Source of the DNA: Magicicada septendecula
Taxonomy: Eukaryota > Arthropoda > Insecta > Hemiptera > Cicadidae
Direction: 5' to 3'
Assembly: GCA_034769895.1 (NCBI GenBank)
Contig: CM068367.1
Span: 124,781,927-124,845,926 of the forward strand
Length of the DNA stretch: 64,000 nt
Shown here in pieces: positions 10,679-23,110 of the stretch (positions are counted from its first letter, which is position 1; every line of letters begins with the position of its first letter). The notes under the pieces were generated by a model. It made no database searches. It saw only the letters and a list, made by a program, of their open reading frames with translations, and was not told the DNA's origin. The translations under genes were made by a program, and so were the position numbers.

Positions 10679-13600
10679 ATGACACTAAGAACGAATAATT
10701 ATCTTAGAGATATTAGGGAGGAATTATTAGAAGAGAGTGACAATATAGTTAAAAATCATAATAAAGGGAATAATGGTATAGTACAAATCAAGACAAATAT
10801 CAATGGTATAGAAGCAACATTACTCATTGATACAGGATCAAACGTATCGCTTATACACAGTGTGAAGTTAGAGATAATTAAACAAAACAGTAATTTACCC
10901 ATACCCACTCTGCCTATAAATAACATTATTCTAGTCGGAGCAACGGGGAGGCAGAATAAATCAATAAAGAAACAGGTGTCATTAGAGATGACTAGTAATG
11001 GTGTAACATTACCAATAGGGTTATTAGTGGCGAATAATTTACCCATGAGTATCCTAATAGGCTGCGATATACTGAGGCCATATAATGCAATAATAGATTT
11101 AGAAGGTAAGATTATAACGTTAAAAACAAATGAGGGAATTTGGACCAATAATTTAATTGATGCCCCAAAGAGATAGTACAAACAACGCACCTTATCAAGC
11201 GATAGTGAACCATTATTATTGTGCCGATCGACCACTAAACATGCCCTTATATCAGGAGGAAAAACCCAGAGTTGTGGTTAGAAAAATTAGAAGAAATAAG
11301 GGATTTCCAAAGGACGAAAGCAAGGGGGTCAGATCAGCGAAGCACAGGCGGAACAATTGATTACGGTATATAATAATTACAAACATATATTCTCAAACGC
11401 TCCAGGTAAAGCCAGAGATTATCAATGCACCATAAAATTTAAAACACCGGTAGAATTTAACAGAAAATCATATCCGATCGCCTACTCGCTAAAGAACGAA
11501 GTTAGGGAGGAATTGAACAGGATGATAGAGGACGACATAATTGAGTATAGTCCATTCGCCCTTTACTAGCCCAATCATAGCTGTGCCGAAAAAGAATGGG
11601 ACAGGTGCGTATATGTCTCGATGCTAGGGAGATTAACAAGATGATTGTTAACGACCGCACATCCCCTGGGGAGATAGAAGAAATACTGAAAAAGTTTCAC
11701 GGGACAAAGTATATAAGTTCATGGGATACAGTATGCGGTTACCGGCAGGTAGAACTCCACCCTGATAGTAGGAAATATATGGCATTCATATTCGAAGGCA
11801 GAAACTATCAGTTTTAAGCGATTACCCTTTGGTTTGATAAATTCTGTGGCGGTATTTGTAAAGATAATGGACAGAAATATTGGGGCAGGAAGTGCTGAAA
11901 TTTATGACAGTATATGTCGACGATTTACTGGTAACTTCAGCGAATTGGGATGACCATTGTAATAGGGTTGAACAAGTGTTTAGAGAAACTATCAGAGAAT
12001 AATATCACCCTCAAATTAGACAAATCCCAATTTATTGCAAATGAGGTGAAATTTTTAGGTTTTGATCTAACCGAGCAAGGGATTACTCCATCCAAAGAGA
12101 AAGTAGAGGCTATACAGAAGTTCCCCACCCCAAAGAACAAGAAACAGCTTCAATCATTTTTAGGAATCTGTAACTATTACAGGAAGTTTCGGTCCAATTA
12201 TTCAGAACTAACTGCCAGGTTCCAAAAGCAGTTATCAGCTAAAGACAAATGGACTTGGGGACCAGAGCAAGATGGAGTGCTCAATCTAATAAAGGAAAAA
12301 ATTTTTAGAAGCAGTTATGTTACATCACCCCGACTTTACAAAACCATTTTATCTAAATTGCGATGCCAGTAACGTAAGTTTAGGTGCAGCCTTATATCAG
12401 GAAGATCAGGATGGAAACCATTTAGTAATTAGCTTCGCCAGCCGCGTGCTGAACAGTTGCGAACGAAACTACAATACCACTGAAAAAGAATTGTTGAGTG
12501 TAGTTTTCGCATGCGGTTAAATTTCGAACGTATATATTAGGGTACCCCATCACGGTTAGGAGTGACCACAAATCAATATTATTTTTAAAGCATTGTAAGC
12601 TAAACCACGGAAGGCTGACGAGATGGGTTTTTGGCCCTGCAAGAATATAATATCACGTGGGGAATATATACCAGGCAAACAAAACATAGCAGCCGACGTC
12701 CTATTCCCGCATCAATATACAAGACCAAACCTTTGACGGCGAAAAGGAACAAATAGCAAAAGGTATACCATATTATTAAGAGCAGGGAAGATTTAAAAAA
12801 TATTTTGAACGATGTAAAGGCACAACAAGAGGCCGACCCAAAATTAGGAAATATTAGAAAAAAGGGTACTAGAAGGCGATGAGATTATAAATAAATATTA
12901 CTGTATACACAACGACACTTTGTTTATAAGGAAATACCCCACACCAGGAGAATTGGAAATTAGTAGTTCCACCAGCGATAGAGAGACCACTAATAATCGA
13001 CTATCACGATAGGTACGGACACATGGGGTGCCCCTCAAGGTAAGAAAAGCATTGGAAGAGCAAACATACATCAAAGGGATGAATAAAAAAAGTGCAACAG
13101 GCGATACAGTCGTGCGATATTTGTCAGAAGGTAAAATGTAATAACGAGAGAAAGGAAGGGGTCATGATACCCATAACATCCACCCGAAAAATTGGAAAAG
13201 GTATTTCTCGATATCGCGGTGGGAGACACAGATATAAATTCATCATAATTATCTTTGACCATTTCAGCAAATATACTAAGCTTTATCCAATAACTAGGGC
13301 TACAACCAGGAAAATTATAGACATCATAATAGAACGGTATATAATGGAGGTAGGCAGACCGTATTCTATAATTACAGACCACGGTACCCAGTTTAAGGGA
13401 AAATTATGGAAAGAAAACCTTGGAGAACACGGGATAAAAACGTATAAGACATCCGTATATCACCCGAATAGTAACCCAGCCGAGAGAGTGTTGAGGGAAG
13501 TAGGACGGTTGTTGAGAACATACTGCCATAACGAACAGAAGAGGTGGCACGAATACGTAGCGTCAACCGAGGATTTTCTCAATTTCTCATATCACAACAC

Positions 13601-13991
13601 CATAGAGGTGTCACCATACACAGTTATGTTCGAAAGACCCCCTCCACGAGAGATAAAAGAGATTATCAGTTTTCCCGATGAACCCGAATACCAATTTGAA
13701 GGAACCAAATTTTATAACAAAGTGTTAGAAAAAACGGAACAGCTACGAAAGAAATATATTCAATCCCAGCCAAAGGCAATTAAGTATAAGGTAGGAGAAA
13801 AGGTGTTAGTCAGAAATAGAGAATTGCCCAGTGCTATACAAGGCATAACGAGGAAATTGTTACTTTTATATACAGGACCTTTTACAATCACAAAAGACAA
13901 TGAAAACAATACATACGAGGTAACAGACACTGTTTGTAACAAAGTAAAGGGTACTTATAACCAAACGTCATTGAAAAGGTACCACGAATAA
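10679..13991 (+). pseudogene. pol: pol, unit 2, broken by many single-base insertions
   Basis: The same pol as in the other units, but broken into short frames. Compared with unit 1 there are 19 one-base insertions between 11161 and about 13190, nearly all extending a homopolymer or duplicating a base, for example at 11161-11165, 11814-11818 and 12514-12518. A single 19-base deletion at about 13216 follows and removes the codons after the first integrase Asp. The net length change is zero, so the offset to unit 1 returns to exactly 9120. Sequence outside the block is clean. The A7 integrase frameshift (13085-13091) is present, while the CxxC of the zinc finger is intact. The clustering suggests a sequencing or polishing error rather than real decay, so the true unit 2 pol may be open. 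Confidence 0.85.
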
Positions 13992-16900
13992 AAACACAAG
14001 TCAAATCTAGCGTCATTGAGAAAGTACCATGAATAAAAACATGTCAACGTAAATTTTCCAACTTACCCATATTTAGAAAGGGAATAGAGATTTCAACGTA
14101 TATTTACCAACTTACCCGTACTTATAGAAGGAGAGAAAGGAATAAAGATTATTAATAAAAAATAAAATTATGAGAAGGACACCTTCCACCAAAGGCAAAA
14201 ATATATATATAAGATATAGATTTATTTCCAATAGCCATGTCAACGTATATTTACCAACTTACCCGTACTTAGAGGAGGAGAAAAAGGAAAGAAGGAAAGG
14301 ACATAATTAGTTAAATGAATTATTGAACAATCAAATAACAATTGATATTACTAAGGAGGAGAAATACTGTCATATAATTGATACTAGAAGGAAATGATAA
14401 AGGAAAAAAAGAAGAGGAAACTGTGTTACATAAGGAGGTAATGATGAATATAAATATAGCTATTAACATTGAATGATTTTAAACGATAATTTTACCTGCG
14501 GAGAACGATGTATTAATATAATTGAGAAATAATCAGAAGAGTTTAAGAAAGGGAATTTATGTGTAGGAGCCTATGATCCTTGAATATTGTATTTTTTTTT
14601 TGTTATTATTATTTGTTGCGAAAGTGCAATTATTATTTTTCTGGACAGAGATGTGTTGCCTCTGATTTCAGTAATTATAGTTAGGGAAGGGCGGAGAATG
14701 TATGCCATAGCGAGCCACTCTGACTTCCAACCCGCTATAAAAGTTTAGGGAGTTATATCAAAGATTAAATAATTAACATCAAGGTAAAAAGGAAAGGAAT
14801 AGGAGATACGACAAAGAACGAAACATGAATATTGAGATGGATTAATATATTAAAGGAGTAGTACAGGAATTTAATTATAAGATAAAAGAATGAAATATAA
14901 AGAAGCTAATAAAAGGTTAATCTAGAAATGATAATTTCATCAAAACTGAAGAAATGTTTTTCCCAAATTATCAATTTTAACGGAGAGGCATATGTAACGT
15001 CACAGAATGTTCCATAAAGGAAATTATTTACATAGCAATTTATCATAAGAGGAAAGTGAGGTGAGCAGTATCGAACCCAAGTAATCCTAAAAAATTTTGT
15101 AATATTGTCCAATAATTAATATCATTAACATGAAAAACGACCAGACTATGACTAAGACTAAAACCCCATATATATTATTTAAGTGAAGAACAGTGTAAAA
15201 CCAAGTTAAGTTAAAATAAAAAATATATAAATGTTAAGACAAAAATATATGTTTAGGAGCTGAGTCCAATCACTCAGATTTCATGTACAAATTAATTATT
15301 ATAGAATTGAGATAAAAACTATATGTAATTGTCAAGTAGACAAAGGTGAACAAATTATCTTAAATAAAGAAAGCTGTAAAGTGAATAAAAATCAGTTAAA
15401 ATAGCCAAAAACAGTATTAACTGAAAACATGTAGTAGACCTATAATATTGTAATATTTATGAATTTAATGTTGACAAAATGCAACCAAATTACATTATAA
15501 AGTTGAAATATAATATAAAGTGACTATACTAATATATCTGACTAACTTAAACACTTTAATAGTCGAGTTAGGAAACTATTTACCTATACCATATCTGGCT
15601 GAAGCCAAGGACCCATCACAAAAAAACAGTCATTTTGACTTAATGATGGCAAAATATTAACAAAAATAAAAGAAAAGGGTACAATACTATAGTGTACTAT
15701 GAAAACAAACATACTCAGTTGAAAATAAGCTCAATTATTAAAGAATTTGACTTATGAGAGTGGAAAGTTGTCACACCAAGAAAAGAATCACTTATGCAAA
15801 CCAATATGATGCTAAGTAAGCTTACAATAAAAATAATATGTATCAGGATAAACCAGGTATCACAAAAGATAGACAATATAATAAACTCTCAGTGTATACT
15901 CGAAAAATCCCATATATAATAAGGAAAAAAGACTAATTATTGTATTTTAACAGTGACAACAACTTAGGCCATAGGCATGGACCATGTAAAACTGAACTTA
16001 TTTATATATTATATGTGTTAAACTTTATTTATTTTGTTATAGAAAGATGATAATATTATGTATTAATGTTGTAGAAGGAACCAAACAACTTCACAACAAT
16101 TTTTTAGTTAAAAAATTGAATTTTTATGGAAACATTCCAAGGTAAGAGTTGTATTTTGTGTTATTTTATTATAGTTAATTTATTCAAAACCAATCGTAAT
16201 TAGTATCATTAGATTCAGTTGAAAGCAGAGAATCCAAAAATAGTAATGGCATGCAGATTGTAAGTAGTTAGGTAAAATTGTTTGACAAATACCAGAATAA
16301 TTTGTAATAATTTGTAATTTTGTAATATCCTTAGTGTGAAGAATAAGAATTTTTGTTCTAAAGCTTCTACGGAAGTCAAATTTGTTCCATGATGTTCCAT
16401 TTGATTACTCTCGAACGTTCTAGAAGGAATTTTTACACAAATACACCGGAAGTTCATGTCAAAAAGCTAAAACAATGAGCCTTACAGAGTATAAAAGGAA
16501 GACAAAATTCGACCGAAAAACACTTTATGCTTTGAATCCAGAAGAGACACATCACCCACGAAACTGGTCATCACACCCGAGGCGAAACCGAAGAACGAGA
16601 AGTCGACGTGACAACGCAGAAAGGCTTTTCCCGTACATTGACAAAAGACTGACTTAACATCTACAAGAGTATACGCCAATGTGTTGCTGAAATAGAGCAG
16701 CAACACGACACATTTAATAGAACGCACGCAGCCAGAATATCAGCGGCCCTGGAAGGACCAAAATTTTAATAGAGAATCAATTCTTCTGGTATTCGCTACG
16801 ACAAACTGACTTTGACAAAAATCCCATTAACGTAAAGTACACAAAGCCTATTTTTCAACTGCAGGAGGAGAATCAGCACTGTGGCGGCTAATTGAGAAAC

Positions 16901-17696
16901 CACGCAAACAGCTGATTTTCGCCGGCAACATTCAAGCGTGAATTCACTGCGAAACCTTTTTCCAAAAAGTGCGAAGTTGTAAAAACCGTATTTTGACTTT
17001 TAAATAAAATCAGTGCACAAGGAACGTCAACACGAAGAGGCGAGATTGAAAACGTACCCGAGAGAAGTGTCCAGTGCGAGAAATAATTACCCATCGGAAC
17101 GTGAGTTGTTCAAAGTTAAAGTCATTTTTACCTGGTAACATTTGTCACACAGTTGTACTACACATGCCACACACCTTCAAATCACTTAATTTTTGTAAAG
17201 CATCTTATTGATCTGTCTTGGTAGTTCAAAGGAGTCACGTCCTGAGTATAAAGATTTTTCATACACTAAACTCATGCTTTTCAACTGAGTAAAATAAAAT
17301 ATTTGTTAGCCGATACTTGATTGGAGAAAAAACTTGTCAATAATAATTTACATTTTTTGTAACTCTGCAATTTTATTTTTTCACGAATGTTAGTCCTTCA
17401 GACGATTTTTTAAGATTCATTAAAACATACGTTATTTTTTCAAACTCAAACTGTCTTGTTCACATTTTTTCATAGAATTAAATTAACTGCTAAGAAATCA
17501 AAATTTTAATTTTAATAACAATTTCTTGGAACAAAAGATTCCAAGTGACGCCCACAAACACATAGTAGCTTAAGTTGTTTTGCAGGACGACATCATCGCA
17601 GGGGATCCAGTCATCAGTAAGTATCATAAAGTGTGCGGAGTGTAACGCCCGACATATAACAACACGACTCCACATCACATTTCTGTATATTATAAA
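13992..17696 (+). mobile_element. Non-coding 3' region and LTR, unit 2/3 junction
   Basis: This is the copy of the 4872-8577 block and carries the same triple motif, heat-shock element (16412-16426), TATA box (16490-16498) and AATAAA. It is one base shorter than the first copy because a run of seven A near 8210 is six A near 17330. No protein-coding frame is credible here. Confidence 0.65.
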
Positions 17697-17697
17697 T

Positions 17698-17717
17698 TGG
17701 CAGTCCAACTAGTGAGG
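17698..17717 (+). other. Primer-binding site, unit 3
   Basis: This TGGCAGTCCAACTAGTGAGG is identical to the site at 8579 and lies directly after the LTR end. Confidence 0.7.
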
Positions 17718-17760
17718 CTTGAAAAAAAGGAACAAGCCCGGCAACTACCAACAAATCAAG

Positions 17761-19719
17761 ATGCCGCAACCAAAGGGAAAAAAGGTGAAGAAGAATGTAC
17801 AACCCGAATTAAGTGTGGAAGACGGAGAGGCAGTCCAAGTCGAGGAAATAGAATTAGAACTGCCCACACTAGAAATTGAAAGACCAATACAAACGGGAGA
17901 TGAGTTAGAGGAACAAACGGGAGAAGAACCCATACAAATAGCAGACCAAACAGAGAGACCCGAACCAGAAAAAGCAACGGGAAGCATCGACATGAATGCA
18001 ATAATGGTGATGCTCCAAAATATGAATAAAAATAGACAGGAAGACAAGGCGGAAATAAAAGGAAGTATAGAATCCCTGAAGGAGGAGAGTAATAAAAATA
18101 GACGGGAAGATAAGGAGGAAATAATAGAATCCCTGAATAAAAACAGACGGGAAGATAAGGAGGAATTAGACAAAAAGATAGAATCTTTAGGGGAGTATAT
18201 AACAGAGACAATAAATGACAATGGGAAAAAGCTGGAGCTATTTCAGGAGGAGAATAAAAAATGTATAGAGTCCCTGAAAAAAGAAATTAGCACAAATTAC
18301 GAAACAGTAAACAAAAGGATCAATGATAGTAAAATCAACAGTGACAGCAAGGTCGAGACTATGGAGAAACAGTTAGAACGATTACAGGAGGGAAATAATA
18401 CCCGTTTTGAAAATATAGAGGAGCGAACCGTAGAGAACAAACAAGATGTTAGAACTCTCGAAAACAAGGTAAGGCAAAACCAAGACGAAATCATGCAGGA
18501 GGTGGTAGAAGTCCGGAAAGACGTTAGCGAGAGAATACAGAGAACGTATGACATAGCTAACAGACTGGACGAGCAAATAAAAACTAATAGGAATAACATA
18601 CAGGAAATAGATCAGAGAGAGAAAAACCTGCAGGAAAGATTAGAAGCGCTGAGGGATACACCAATATTGAATACCCATACGTGTCATAGCGAGAACAGGG
18701 AGGTAATCAACTTCCAAAACTATCGTCGAAACCCGATGGAATTCTTAGAGAGAATGGAAGAGTTTATTGAAAGAAATAGAGAAACAAGGTGGGACAGAAT
18801 AAGGGAAATGTTAGATGAGACGTTTCGAAACACGAGGGATAACTGGTGGATAGCGGTACGACCCGAAATCACCAACTTAGTCGAATTTAAACGCCAATTC
18901 AAAGAGAAGTATTGGTCGGAAACTGCGCAAAACAAAGTACGAATGGACATATTCTACGGGAAATACGACGCGTCCAATGGACAATCCCCAACGTCTTATT
19001 TCCTGGGAAAGATATGTTTGGCACGAAAGTTGATACCGCCGATCCCGGAAGAATGTTTGGTGAGACAGTTAGCTGGACATTATAGCTACGGTATTAAAGA
19101 TGCCCAATTGTACCAACAGCTCAGTAAAATAACCGATTTAGCTAAATTATTAGAAAACTGTGAATCCGCTGGAAGGTTCCAGGATTACCAACCCCCCAGT
19201 CGTAAAGTAGACTATAATAACAGCAATAACGGACCAAACCGGAATGGAGGTGGAAACGGTAATAACTTTAACCCAAATAGCCAGAACAATAGCACCCCAC
19301 CAAATAGCCGAAATAATAACAATCAAGGTCCAAATAACCGCAACTATCCGGGACCAAACCGAAATAATTACAGTAGGAACTATAATCAGGGAAATAGTTA
19401 TCGCGGCAATAACTATAGGGGGAATAATTATGGTCAGCGTAATAATTATCGAAACGGAGGTAACCAAGGACGAGGTGATAGGAGTAATCAGGAGTATAGA
19501 CCCCAAGTAAACTATACAATGGCCAAAAGTCAACGGCCATATCCACTCAATTTACCTACTTACATGTATTACCCACAACAGACGCAAGGTAACCAGAGTA
19601 ATACAACGAATAGCCAACCTATTAGTGGTAACCCCGAGGTCAGGCAGGAACCACAGGCAAGTCAGCAACCCAATGTTCCGGGAGACCGGACCAATGAGAC
19701 AGGGGCTCATTTAAACTAA
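17761..19719 (+). CDS. gag: Gag, unit 3 (intact, 652 residues)
   Basis: This is the only full-length Gag frame in the array. It starts at the first ATG after the PBS (MPQPKGKK). Residues 1-85 are acidic; about 95-325 form a charged coiled coil with NKNRREDKEE-type repeats. A capsid-like helical region of about 150 residues (from RRNPMEFLERMEEF to LLENCES) follows. The C-terminal 170 residues are rich in Asn, Arg, Gly and Gln with RGNNY repeats, a probable RNA-binding tail replacing the zinc knuckle seen in many Ty3/gypsy Gags. At 18859-18861 it has CGA where units 1 and 2 have TGA. It could in principle assemble particles even though the downstream pol is broken. Confidence 0.85.
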   Translation: MPQPKGKKVKKNVQPELSVEDGEAVQVEEIELELPTLEIERPIQTGDELEEQTGEEPIQIADQTERPEPEKATGSIDMNAIMVMLQNMNKNRQEDKAEIKGSIESLKEESNKNRREDKEEIIESLNKNRREDKEELDKKIESLGEYITETINDNGKKLELFQEENKKCIESLKKEISTNYETVNKRINDSKINSDSKVETMEKQLERLQEGNNTRFENIEERTVENKQDVRTLENKVRQNQDEIMQEVVEVRKDVSERIQRTYDIANRLDEQIKTNRNNIQEIDQREKNLQERLEALRDTPILNTHTCHSENREVINFQNYRRNPMEFLERMEEFIERNRETRWDRIREMLDETFRNTRDNWWIAVRPEITNLVEFKRQFKEKYWSETAQNKVRMDIFYGKYDASNGQSPTSYFLGKICLARKLIPPIPEECLVRQLAGHYSYGIKDAQLYQQLSKITDLAKLLENCESAGRFQDYQPPSRKVDYNNSNNGPNRNGGGNGNNFNPNSQNNSTPPNSRNNNNQGPNNRNYPGPNRNNYSRNYNQGNSYRGNNYRGNNYGQRNNYRNGGNQGRGDRSNQEYRPQVNYTMAKSQRPYPLNLPTYMYYPQQTQGNQSNTTNSQPISGNPEVRQEPQASQQPNVPGDRTNETGAHLN

Positions 19720-19797
19720 ATGCGGCAGTGAAAAAGGAAAACAGCCCTTCACTGAACCAATATTATGGGGTGACTGAATACCAAAATAGACAGGACA

Positions 19798-22700
19798 ATG
19801 ACACTAAGAACGAATAATTATCTTAGAGATATTAGGGAGGAATTATTAGAAGAGAGTGACAATATAGTTAAAAATCATAATAAAGGGAATAATGGTATAG
19901 TACAAATCAAGACAAATATCAATGGTATAGAAGCAACATTACTCATTGATACAGGATCAAACGTATCGCTTATACACAGTGTGAAGTTAGAGATAATTAA
20001 ACAAAACAGTAATTTACCCATACCCACTCTGCCTATAAATAACATTATTCTAGTCGGAGCAACGGGGAGGCAGAATAAATCAATAAAGAAACAGGTGTCA
20101 TTAGAGATGACTAGTAATGGTGTAACATTACCAATAGGGTTATTAGTGGCGAATAATTTACCCATGAGTATCCTAATAGGCTGCGATATACTGAGGCCAT
20201 ATAATGCAATAATAGATTTAGAAGGTAAGATTATAACGTTAAAAACAAATGAGGGAATTTGGACCAATAATTTAATTGATGCCCAAAGAGATAGTACAAA
20301 CAACGCACCTTATCAAGCGATAGTGAACCATTATTATTGTGCCGATCGACCACTAAACATGCCCTTATATCAGGAGGAAAACCCAGAGTTGTGGTTAGAA
20401 AAATTAGAAGAAATAAGGGATTTCCAAAGGACGAAAGCAAGGGGTCAGATCAGCGAAGCACAGGCGGAACAATTGATTACGGTATATAATAATTACAAAC
20501 ATATATTCTCAAACGCTCCAGGTAAAGCCAGAGATTATCAATGCACCATAAAATTTAAAACACCGGTAGAATTTAACAGAAAATCATATCCAATCGCCTA
20601 CTCGCTATAGAACGAAGTTAGGGAGGAATTGAACAGGATGATAGAGGACGACATAATTGAGTATAGTCATTCGCCCTTTACTAGCCCAATCATAGCTGTG
20701 CCGAAAAAGAATGGACAGGTGCGTATATGTCTCGATGCTAGGGAGATTAACAAGATGATTGTTAACGACCGCACATCCCCTGGGGAGATAGAAGAAATAC
20801 TGAAAAAGTTTCACGGGACAAAGTATATAAGTTCATGGGATACAGTATGCGGTTACCGGCAGGTAGAACTCCACCCTGATAGTAGGAAATATATGGCATT
20901 CATATTCGAAGGCAGAAACTATCAGTTTAAGCGATTACCCTTTGGTTTGATAAATTCTGTGGCGGTATTTGTAAAGATAATGGACAGAATATTGGGGCAG
21001 GAAGTGCTGAAATTTACGACAGTATATGTCGACGATTTACTGGTAACTTCAGCGAATTGGGATGACCATTGTAATAGGGTTGAACAGGTGTTAGAGAAAC
21101 TATCAGAGAATAATATCACCCTCAAATTAGACAAATCCCAATTTATTGCAAATGAGGTGAAATTTTTAGGTTTTGATCTAACCGAGCAAGGGATTACTCC
21201 ATCCAAAGAGAAAGCAGAGGCTATACAGAAGTTCCCCACCCCAAAGAACAAGAAACAGCTTCAATCATTTTTAGGAATCTGTAACTATTACAGGAAGTTT
21301 CGGTCCAATTATTCAGAACTAACTGCCAGGTTCCAAAAGCAGTTATCAGCTAAAGACAAATGGACTTGGGGACCAGAGCAAGATGGAGTGCTCAATCTAA
21401 TAAAGGAAAAATTTTTAGAAGCAGTTATGTTACATCACCCCGACTTTACAAAACCATTTTATCTAAATTGCGATGCCAGTAACGTAAGTTTAGGTGCAGC
21501 CTTATATCAGGAAGATCAGGATGGAAACCATTTAGTAATTAGCTTCGCCAGCCGCGTGCTGAACAGTTGCGAACGAAACTACAATACCACTGAAAAAGAA
21601 TTGTTGAGTGTAGTTTTCGCATGCGGTAAATTTCGAACGTATATATTAGGGTACCCCATCACGGTTAGGAGTGACCACAAATCAATATCATTTTTAAAGC
21701 ATTGTAAGCTAAACCACGGAAGGCTGACGAGATGGGTTTTGGCCCTGCAAGAATATAATATCACGTGGGAATATATACCAGGCAAACAAAACATAGCAGC
21801 CGACGTCCTATCCCGCATCAATATACAAGACCAAACCTTTGACGGCGAAAAGGAACAAATAGCAAAGGTATACCATATTATTAAGAGCAGGGAAGATTTA
21901 AAAAATATTTTGAACGATGTAAAGGCACAACAAGAGGCCGACCCAAAATTAGGAAATATTAGAAAAAGGGTACTAGAAGGCGATGAGATTATAAATAAAT
22001 ATTACTGTATACACAACGACACTTTGTTTATAAGGAATACCCCACACCAGGAGAATTGGAAATTAGTAGTTCCACCAGCGATAGAGAGACCACTAATAAT
22101 CGACTATCACGATAGGTACGGACACATGGGTGCCCTCAAGGTAAGAAAAGCATTGGAAGAGCAAACATACATCAAAGGGATGAATAAAAAAAGTGCAACA
22201 GGCGATACAGTCGTGCGATATTTGTCAGAAGGTAAAATGTAATAACGAGAGAAAGGAAGGGGTCATGATACCCATAACATCCACCGAAAAATTGGAAAAG
22301 GTATTTCTCGATATCTGTGGACCATTTCCACGCAGCGGTGGGAGACACAGATATAAATTCATCATAATTATCTTTGACCATTTCAGCAAATATACTAAGC
22401 TTTATCCAATAACTAGGGCTACAACCAGGAAAATTATAGACATCATAATAGAACGGTATATAATGGAGGTAGGCAGACCGTATTCTATAATTACAGACCA
22501 CGGTACCCAGTTTAAGGGAAAATTATGGAAAGAAAACCTTGGAGAACACGGGATAAAAACGTATAAGACATCCGTATATCACCCGAATAGTAACCCAGCC
22601 GAGAGAGTGTTGAGGGAAGTAGGACGGTTGTTGAGAACATACTGCCATAACGAACAGAAGAGGTGGCACGAATACGTAGCGTCAACCGAGGATTTTCTCA

Positions 22701-23110
22701 ATTTCTCATATCACAACACCATAGAGGTGTCACCATACACAGTTATGTTCGAAAGACCCCCTCCACGAGAGATAAAAGAGATTATCAGTTTTCCCGATGA
22801 ACCCGAATACCAATTTGAAGGAACCAAATTTTATAACAAAGTGTTAGAAAAAACGGAACAGCTACGAAAGAAATATATTCAATCCCAGCCAAAGGCAATT
22901 AAGTATAAGGTAGGAGAAAAGGTGTTAGTCAGAAATAGAGAATTGCCCAGTGCTATACAAGGCATAACGAGGAAATTGTTACTTTTATATACAGGACCTT
23001 TTACAATCACAAAAGACAATGAAAACAATACATACGAGGTAACAGACACTGTTTGTAACAAAGTAAAGGGTACTTATAACCAAACGTCATTGAAAAGGTA
23101 CCACGAATAA
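19798..23110 (+). pseudogene. pol: pol, unit 3 (stop in RT, integrase frameshift)
   Basis: Protease, RT, RNase H and integrase are all present as in unit 1. An AAA-to-TAG change at 20608-20610 stops translation between protease and RT, after 270 codons; the frame then stays open from 20611 to 22242. The RT motif YVDD and the RNase H motif NCDASN are intact. The A7 run at 22186-22192 shifts frame inside the integrase zinc finger, and integrase continues at 22193-23110 with the intact CxxC (SCDICQ), the DDE residues, the YTGPF module and the natural C-terminus (LKRYHE). Only one substitution separates the RT half from an open frame, so the inactivation looks recent. Confidence 0.88.
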
